A stretch of 64,000 bases of DNA from Bacillota bacterium (GTDB lineage Bacteria > Bacillota_A > Clostridia > Tissierellales > Peptoniphilaceae). Made by a program: the position numbers and the translations under genes. Positions 63,423 to 64,000 of the stretch are shown here, piece by piece. Under the pieces are notes generated by a model. The model worked only from the letters and a program-made list of their open reading frames with translations, was not told where the DNA came from and did no database searches. The stretch covers positions 1-64,000 of the forward strand of contig JAEZWK010000018.1 of NCBI GenBank assembly GCA_023443045.1. Reading direction: 5' to 3'. Every line of letters starts with the position of its first letter. Within the stretch, counting starts at the first letter, position 1.

Positions 63423-64000
63423 AGTATTTACCTTTCAGTTCGTTTATATTTGAGCTAGAACTTAATAGCATGATTTTTTTTAGCATTTGTATATCACTAT
63501 CTATAATTTGGATAGCCTTTTTTTGTGGTAAAAAAGTTTTGCACAAATAATAATAGCTGCTAGCTGTTAAATTAGCGCCTAGTGCTAGAGATTTTGCCAT
63601 ATCCAGTGGTGAATCTATTCCTCCTGATGCAATAATATTTATGTCTTTATCAGTATTTTTGATCTGTTTTAGTGAGTCTTCGGTAGTGATTTCGAATTCG
63701 TTTAATCTATTTTTAGTATTCTTACGTCTGTTTTCGATATCAGAAAATGATGTGCCACCACTTCCGCTTACATCTATATTTTTTACACCAAGGTTTATTA
63801 GATTTAGAAAAGAATCTCTATTTATTCCCTGACCAACCATTTTAATTATGAGCTTATCTTTATAGTATTTTACAGCATCTTTTATATTTTTAATCTCATC
63901 TGAAAAATTAATATCACCATCTTCTTGTAGGAGTTCCTGCAGGGTATTTAGATGAAGAGTTATAAATTCTGTATCTAAAAATTGGGTGCATTTTTTCATA
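63415..64000 (-). CDS. fni: Type 2 isopentenyl-diphosphate delta-isomerase, C-terminal part (partial at window edge)
   Basis: This FMN- and NAD(P)H-dependent enzyme interconverts isopentenyl and dimethylallyl diphosphate. About 195 residues are visible, corresponding to the last 55-60 percent of a protein of roughly 340. LHLNTLQELLQEDGD marks the metal/substrate region. IDVSGSGGTSFSDIENRR and IIASGGIDSPLDMAKSLALGA form the FMN phosphate site. The methionine at 63999 is internal to the family alignment, so the gene continues beyond the window rather than starting there. Confidence 0.9.
   Translation of the reverse strand, partial: MKKCTQFLDTEFITLHLNTLQELLQEDGDINFSDEIKNIKDAVKYYKDKLIIKMVGQGINRDSFLNLINLGVKNIDVSGSGGTSFSDIENRRKNTKNRLNEFEITTEDSLKQIKNTDKDINIIASGGIDSPLDMAKSLALGANLTASSYYYLCKTFLPQKKAIQIIDSDIQMLKKIMLLSSSSNINELKGKYYD

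Noticed and set aside
1..64000. CRISPR array or prophage
   Set aside because: No regularly spaced direct repeats and no phage structural, integrase or lysis genes were seen on either strand.

Overview
The window is AT-rich chromosomal DNA from a low-GC Gram-positive anaerobe. Several things point to the Firmicutes/Tissierellia side, possibly Peptoniphilaceae. These are strong AGGAGG ribosome-binding sites, ECF-type vitamin transporter subunits under riboswitches (FolT, ThiT), an L10 leader, a 2[4Fe-4S] ferredoxin, an FprA flavodiiron protein, an M16C peptidase and a type 2 IPP isomerase. The family placement is inference from gene content; no rRNA is present to settle it.

Layout. 1-2.6 kb: the end of an IS3-family element beside folC, then folT behind a probable THF riboswitch, and a MarR regulator. 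2.8-7.6 kb: a gluconate operon (kinase, GntP permease, 6-phosphogluconate dehydrogenase) plus a GNAT acetyltransferase, then a probable 6S RNA. 8.1-11.3 kb: leftward lipoprotein, asparaginase, PAP2 and alpha/beta-hydrolase genes. 11.4-18.2 kb: cutC, lgt, a C26 peptidase, an SDR, trmB, ferredoxin, rpsD, a DHHW protein and murI. 18.2-30.8 kb: a housekeeping run of proS, gltX, an rRNA m5U methylase, pncB, dnaX, ybaB, recR, an M16C peptidase and fprA. 30.8-32.1 kb: tRNA-Pro and rplJL. 32.1-39.1 kb: a cytoplasmic alpha-L-fucosidase leading into a cobalamin lower-ligand/nucleotide-loop operon, whose cobQ lacks its glutaminase domain. 39.2-46.1 kb: an AI-2E-type membrane protein, a nucleosidase, a methyltransferase split by a frameshift in a T7 run, a DUF438/hemerythrin/PAS protein, glutaredoxin, thiT under a TPP riboswitch, and a decayed secreted-protein gene.

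The most distinctive system is at 46.3-59.9 kb. A PucR-type regulator is divergent from an eight-gene allantoin operon: NCS1 permease, allantoinase, AEC transporter, allantoate amidohydrolase, ureidoglycine aminohydrolase, ureidoglycolate dehydrogenase, a single-chain AllF-AllG fusion, AllH and a dicarboxylate-type symporter. Read together it is an anaerobic route from allantoin through oxalurate to oxamate plus carbamoyl phosphate. No glyoxylate-handling genes and no carbamate kinase lie in the cluster, and two extra carriers could move oxamate or related anions.

59.9-62.3 kb is a decayed accessory stretch: an XRE-regulator relic, a 13-codon ORF, two unrecognised membrane or exported proteins and about 850 bp of non-coding DNA. 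It abuts the 3' end of tRNA-Ser(CGA). The window closes leftward with tadA, a YARHG-domain protein and a partial type 2 isopentenyl-diphosphate isomerase.
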